DNA from: Clarireedia homoeocarpa
Lineage: Eukaryota; Ascomycota; Leotiomycetes; Helotiales; Rutstroemiaceae
Length of the DNA stretch: 64,000 bases
Direction: 5' to 3'
Assembly (NCBI GenBank): GCA_001465935.1
Contig: LNKV01000025.1
Span: 763,609 to 827,608 of the forward strand
Shown: one piece after another, positions 59,024 to 64,000 of the stretch
Numbering within the stretch: position 1 is the first letter of the stretch
Layout of the letters: each line of letters begins with the position of its first letter
Program-made: the position numbers and the translations under genes
Notes under the pieces: model-generated
What the model saw: only the letters and a program-made list of their open reading frames with translations
Told to the model about the DNA's origin: nothing
Databases searched by the model: none

Positions 59024-60778
59024 TTAAGCACCCAACGCCAATTTCTCAACAACTTCTTTCTTCCACCAGCCCTCGAAATCTACAACTAATTTGTTCTTCC
59101 GCGCTTGCTCGGCGGCGAAGACTACGGCATGGCTGCGGATTACTTCTTCCACTGGTGTTGTGTGTTAGCACTATGGTTTTGGATAACAAAAAATATGCAA
59201 AAGAGAAAGACAGAAAACTTACAACTACAGCCTACCCACTCCCTCTGCGCCTTCTCCACCTCCTCTCCCTTCTTAACTGCCTCCACCGCCCCCACAAACT
59301 GTCTCACCAACCCCGCATCTCCCCCACCATGCCCACTAGTGCCATCCGTCTTCGGCGTCCAAATCTTCTTCTCCCCGGTCCGGAAATCCTCAACTTGAAT
59401 ATTTTTGCTATCCGCGTAGATCTCCCCCTCCGTGCCATAGATGTACGTATAGCGCTCACAAATCTTCTTCGTCTGCGCCACCATATGAAAGCTCGCATGT
59501 TTGGCGCCCAGTCCTCTCTCCGGTTGCGCGGGGAACTCGAGGGTGACGAATTGGTCGTCGACGACGTCGTTGTCGCTTTCGTAGACGCAGCGGCCGAACC
59601 AGTTTCGTGATTCAATTTCGGACGTCGGCGTGGATTTTGTGTAGTCTTCGGCGAGCACCTTCAGAAGAGCCGTCTCCGCGGCGGGGATTCCGGATTGGAG
59701 GGTGATCTCTTCGATATCCGGGACGACGATGTTGATGGGCCAGTGCGTGTTGTATTCATTGCGATCTTCTTTGCTGTGGAGACCGCGTTGAGTGGAAGAG
59801 ATATAGATGTTTTTGGCGGAGTATTTACAATCGGGTTCTATGGGGCAGGAGAGACAATTGGTAGCGGTGCCAGCGTTGGGAGGTTTGCGGGTCTGGGTGA
59901 AGTATTGGAGACTACCAGTGGCCGCGATGCTGGAGGGCAGGTGAGGTTCTGAGAGGGGTGCTGTTGGTGGTGGAGAGCAGAGGAGCCAGAGGAGGAAATC
60001 CATATCGTGGCATGATTTGGTGAGCAGGGAAGGGGCGCTTGTAGATTCTTTGCGCCAGTTGCCACTTATTTGCATTAACATAAATTACAACATAGCTGAG
60101 ATCATGAACAAGAACATACCGTACGTAAGAATGAGTAAAATGCCACCACCCAACCGGTTCTGTATGGTTGATACTCAGCACATCCCCAATAACCTTCTCC
60201 TCTAGCAACAATTTTCTCAACAAGACATTATGCGGACTATATCTTAAGACATGTCCAATCGAGAAGATCCTGGAAGGTTGAGTCGTCCTTGGTAGATCCG
60301 GTAGCATAGCTTTGTAGATATCTACACAATCAATCAACGTCGTCGCTAGCGGCTTCTCACACATAATATGCAATCCCAAGGGTTTCAATCCTACAATGAC
60401 CTCTTTATGTAGCTCATCCAACACACATATGAACGCGGCTTCAACTCCTTCTGGTACGTCTTCGCCGCGCTCAGCTCGTGCTCGTCGGTCTTGTTCATAT
60501 TCAAGGAATTCGCGCCAGTCAGAGAACGATTGGCCGTTAGAGGGCGTGTTGCTTCCCCATATGTACCTGGAGCCCAGTCGCTGACGCTTGGAGGCAATGG
60601 GCTCGGCGACGGCTACGACGATTCCGTTGGTGGTTTGGGTGACGCATTGGCAGTATTGAGAGCCTCGAGAGCCGGCGCCGATTATGAGTATTCGGACGGG
60701 AGAGGTGTTGGTAGAAGGGATAGGATCTTCGCTGGCAGATCCAAAGTGGGTAGATGGTGTACTTGCGTGAGGGGCCAT
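59024..60778 (-). CDS. Gfo/Idh/MocA-family NAD(P)-dependent oxidoreductase
   Basis: Three exons, 60120-60778, 59223-60064 and 59024-59151, join in phase over introns of 55 and 71 nt to give about 542 residues. That is longer than the usual 350-400 because of inserts. The Rossmann start RILIIGAGSRGSQYCQ lies at about 29-44. The conserved EKP at 141-143 sits in HIMCEKPLATT and supplies the catalytic lysine. FSIGHVLRYSP, HTEPVGWWHFTHSYVRGNWR and LLTKSCHDMDFLLWL are hallmarks of the family, the last with the usual substrate-site His-Asp. A Cys cluster, C290-x2-C293-x5-C299 (NCLSCPIEPDC), is typical of one subfamily and may bind metal. Substrates in this family are sugars, inositols and related polyols; the one used here is unknown. 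There is no signal peptide. Confidence 0.92.
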
Positions 60779-62138
60779 GTTTTTAGTTGATGTTTAATCA
60801 GAGTTGATGAAAGTTGTATATGAAGGTGGAATCATCTACAAACGACACAAATTGAAACCTGGTATTATGTGAGAATGTGAGGTTATTATGTTGCCTAAAT
60901 AGCTCGTGGGCGTCAACGAGAGGTTATAATATTTCCTAATCAAGCCGTGGGCGTCTATGAGACTCGAACAAGGTATCATACCCATTCACAGACAAACAAA
61001 GCCACGACAAGGAACAAATCGAAGTCCAAACTACAGAATCAGCTTACTTTATGTGAAATTGAAAGCGCTACTAGACGTTGCAGGATCCGGTCAACGCTGA
61101 GTAGTTGAGTACAAGCCAGGAGAACGTTCATCCCTCCACACGCCCTTGCCCCGCGATAATAATGGTGGGGCGGCTTCCAGGGCGAACCCCCATGCAACGT
61201 TACGGGCCGTGAACCAATTATCTCGAGCGCATTTGTATTGCACGAAAGATAACAATCCTTTCTTGAATCCCATTATGTGGGCATGACTTAGGAAGCCCAG
61301 GAATATGCCTTGGGTCGCCAATGCTGCCGCCTTCTCACATGCATGCAGAAGGGAAGATGCGGATTGTGGAGTATTGGAGACGGGAGGTTCGGGAATCTGG
61401 AAATCTAGGCCCTTGGTATGGACTTCGGTCAGCAGCCAGCGAGCCATTGGCAATATGGCTATGAGGCATCCTGGTTTGGACGATATGTCCGTAGACTACT
61501 TCGTATACGCAGAGTTACGCACCAGCATTCAGTTATTTCGAAAGCATCAAGGTGCATCTTGAAGCCATTTACTTACGTCTGGGGATCTCTACAACATCAA
61601 TCATTAAGCCTCATGGCTATTACCTGGTTTTCTTGACATCTACGTCGGTAGCGGATAGGAGTCTACATGGGGAAAAAGAGCCACCACCATCCCGATAGTA
61701 TGTGAAAGCTCCTCTTCTTTGTCCTGTAGAATATTGATTAATATGAATGCAAAAAGTGTTCATTGTTGACGGACATTCGTCACACACACCGGCTCAGCAA
61801 ACTGCCAGATTACATGCCAGTAAACTTGCCGTATCCAGTATCATACAATGCTGGTGCTGTTGCCATGCTAAAAGCCGTTGCCATGACGCAAGGAAATGTA
61901 TCTGCTCTGTAATTTATTTCCTGGGGGCAATTTCGTATACCGGGAATGAGTCGACAATATCTTCAGCACTGATATTATGTAGCAACCTTCTGATATCTCA
62001 TATTCGTATCAATTAGCGGAGCAGCCCCTACGATCCAGGAGGAGCCTTTTCAACTGTATTGAAAGATATCATGATTTGTCTATGATTACAAGTCTTGCCA
62101 TGCAAGCTATGCCAAACGCCACCATCAAGCCAGCCAAA
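60779..62138. other. Intergenic region with one unassigned frame
   Basis: Apart from the minus-strand frame at 61091-61447, listed separately, I see no gene. The right end holds the 3' region of RPT5 and the left end the promoter of the oxidoreductase. Confidence 0.5.
61091..61447 (-). CDS. Unassigned ORF, possible gene remnant
   Basis: From ATG at 61447 the frame encodes 118 residues beginning MARWLLTEVHTKGLDFQIPE, with a mixed, protein-like composition and a Gly/Phe/Lys stretch IMGFKKGLLSFVQY. The frame continues upstream to a possible splice acceptor (GAAGTAG) near 61494, so this may be the last exon of a longer or lost gene. I recognise no family and find no convincing first exon. It may be chance. 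Confidence 0.22.
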   Translation of the reverse strand: MARWLLTEVHTKGLDFQIPEPPVSNTPQSASSLLHACEKAAALATQGIFLGFLSHAHIMGFKKGLLSFVQYKCARDNWFTARNVAWGFALEAAPPLLSRGKGVWRDERSPGLYSTTQR

Positions 62139-63689
62139 TTAAGCATAGAAGTTGACAGTATCTACAAAGAGTTAGTATCCATATTAGACGACGTATCAGA
62201 AAGATTATAAACTTACCCTTCTTCTTGGCTTGAACCTCTGCAATAGCATCAACGTAATGTTCGTGACTAATCTTGTTCTTTCCCATTCTCAAAGCAATCA
62301 TACCAGCCTCCACGCATACTGCCTTGAGTTGAGCTCCACCGAACTCATCTGTACTTCGTGCCAGTTCCGGCCAGTTGACAGCGTCATCAACAGTCATCTT
62401 ACGACTGTGAATCTTTAAAATCTGCGCCCGAGCTTCCTCGTTTGGCAGAGGGAACTCGATTTTTCGATCAAGACGACCAGAACGAAGCAAAGCAGGATCG
62501 AGAACATCAACTCTGTTAGTCGCTGCCAAAACCTTGATGCGATCGTCCGAAGCAAAACCGTCTAGTTGATTCAGTAACTCCAACATAGTTCTCTGAACCT
62601 CACGATCTCCGCTCTTCTCACTATCGAAGCGCTTGGTTCCAACAGCATCCAATTCATCGATGAAGATGATCGCCGGAGCCTTCTCCTTAGCAAGAGCAAA
62701 ACAATCACGAACCAGCTTGGCACCATCACCAATGAACATTTGTACGAGTTGAGGCCCGGCGAGTTTGAGGAAAGTAGCATCAGTCTGTGCGGCGCAAGCT
62801 CTGGCGAGGAGTGTTTTCCCAGTACCGGGTGGACCGTACATGAGAGCACCTAAGTTTATTAGCGAAATGGACGTGAGGCGCAGATAGAAGGGAATTACCT
62901 TTAGGTGCCTTGATACCAATCTTCTTGAAGCGCTCCGCTTCCTTCATTGGCCACACAATTGCCTCAACCAATTCCTCAATTTGCTTGTCCAATCCACCAA
63001 CATCTGTGTACTTCTCCGTCGGCTTTTCATCCACTTCCATTGCCTTGACTCTGCTGTCATATTCCGCGGGTAATGTATCTAGAACGAGATATGAATCTTT
63101 GTTGACGCCGATCAAGTCACCAGGCTTTAGTTCGTTGGGATCCACAAGACCTATTAAAGGAAGGAATATGGTTTGTCTAGTGGAGGTTTTGATGACTGCG
63201 GATTTTCCGACTCTGGTGGCATCAAGATCGATGTTGGCGCCTTCTTCGGCGGATTCAGCAGTTGGATCTAGGTCGAGTAGTTCAACAACATTTCCAACAA
63301 GATATGGTAGTTGTCTAAGACAATTGTTAGCAAAGCATAGTAATTGCAGTTTGAGAATGGGGCCAATAAACGCACCTGTTATTCTCGATTTTGTCGAGGT
63401 TGTCCTTGATCTTCTCTGCCATTGTAGACTTCTCATGGGTAAGTCGTTGAAACTCACTCTTCATGATCCGGGAGTCGTTTTCCAAAAGTCGTCGCCTCGT
63501 CAGAATATCCTGTGTGCTCAGACTATAGATCTCTTCATCTATAGGGTCCTCTTCCTTCTCTGGTTCTGCGTCTTTCATTTCGGCATCGCCACTATTGTTC
63601 TGACCTGGCTTCTTGTCCTTGTCACCATCGTCCCTCTTGTCTTCCTTTTGCTCTCGCTCGAGATCATCGAGATCTTCCAAAGTAGACAT
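62139..63689 (-). CDS. RPT5: 26S proteasome regulatory subunit 6A (Rpt5)
   Basis: Four exons, 63376-63689, 62899-63314, 62217-62849 and 62139-62161, join in phase over introns of 61, 49 and 55 nt to give 461 residues. The N-terminus is acidic with a long insert, then a coiled coil (about 70-105) and an OB domain (PYLVGNVVELLDLDP). The AAA+ module has Walker A GPPGTGKT at 249-256, Walker B IIFIDE at 304-309, the second region of homology ATNR, and the arginine-finger region RSGRLDRKIEFPLP. The last exon encodes only DTVNFYA and supplies the C-terminal HbYX motif (Phe-Tyr-Ala), which docks into the 20S alpha-ring pocket to open the gate. The product is one of six ATPases of the proteasome base that unfold ubiquitylated substrates. 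Length and motifs are complete. Confidence 0.98.
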
Positions 63690-64000
63690 CTTTCAAAGCA
63701 GGTATTATGTGGAATTGAATAAAAAGGGCACACAGTAGAAGAGAAATGTATATGATGAATGTGTTTGATTTTGAAAGTTGCTTAGGTATCTGATAGCTTC
63801 CAAACTGGCCGAGAGCTTCGGCGCACTCCATTATTAGCGAGCCACTGAATAAGGCAACCAAAGGTAGGCGTGGCTCAAGGCTGAGTCATGTGATAATCAG
63901 AGGCGAGAATCTAGCGTGGGAGTGCGGCTACCTAGAACTTCTTTTGCTTTCTTTGTCAGAATTCTTCTTCCTTACACTCAACCACATTCTCTTCGACAAC
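63690..64000. promoter_or_regulatory. Upstream region of RPT5
   Basis: The region contains the RPT5 promoter and perhaps that of a divergent gene beyond the window. I do not see the yeast proteasome control element GGTGGCAAA, which is often absent in filamentous fungi. Confidence 0.45.

Noticed and set aside
58984..59610. 208-codon plus-strand frame
   Set aside because: It is antisense to exons 2 and 3 of the Gfo/Idh oxidoreductase gene.

Overview
This window looks like nuclear DNA of a filamentous ascomycete (Pezizomycotina; a Leotiomycetes relative such as the Botrytis/Sclerotinia group is my best guess, from protein similarity recalled rather than computed). Genes carry short introns, mostly 42-111 nt, with GT..AG ends and CTAAC/CTGAC-like branch points. 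They lie on both strands without operons, and intergenic DNA is long and rich in microsatellites. Thirteen genes look intact, with a few weaker candidates. Several loci are clearly broken.

Layout. 1-8.5 kb: an NTF2/SnoaL-like protein, a membrane-anchored double-psi beta-barrel protein, a small membrane protein and a secreted berberine-bridge-like FAD oxidase. 8.5-15 kb: a decaying STAND-N-like/TPR gene, a convergent PaiA-like acetyltransferase and PaiB-like FMN protein, and an internally deleted FAD monooxygenase pseudogene. 15-27.4 kb: about 12.5 kb with no recognisable gene, full of simple repeats, leading into a pyrimidine-rich leader of a Pho85-type (Clg1-like) cyclin at 27.4-28.4 kb. 28.4-35 kb: T-rich intergenic DNA and the remains of an LTR retrotransposon gag region. 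35-43.5 kb: RSC7 (chromatin remodelling) and SCH9 (nutrient-signalling AGC kinase), divergent across 3.6 kb of repeat-rich DNA. 44.7-48.8 kb: two Kre9/Knh-like Ser/Thr-rich surface glycoproteins, the first dead, the second intact. 49.6-64 kb: a denser housekeeping block with ATP synthase subunit H (ATP14), a NodB-type deacetylase, a VPS9-ankyrin-PX-BAR protein (VRL1-like), a Gfo/Idh/MocA oxidoreductase and the proteasome ATPase RPT5.

How the genes relate. There is no single pathway. Two core regulators, the Clg1-like cyclin and SCH9, both belong to nutrient and growth control and both sit beside unusually long non-coding regions. The PaiA-like and PaiB-like genes form a pair that also occurs as an operon in Bacillus, here arranged tail to tail. 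Pseudogenes and retroelement remnants concentrate between 9 and 46 kb. Several of their premature stops fit CpA-to-TpA transitions, the signature of repeat-induced point mutation, although ordinary decay is not excluded.
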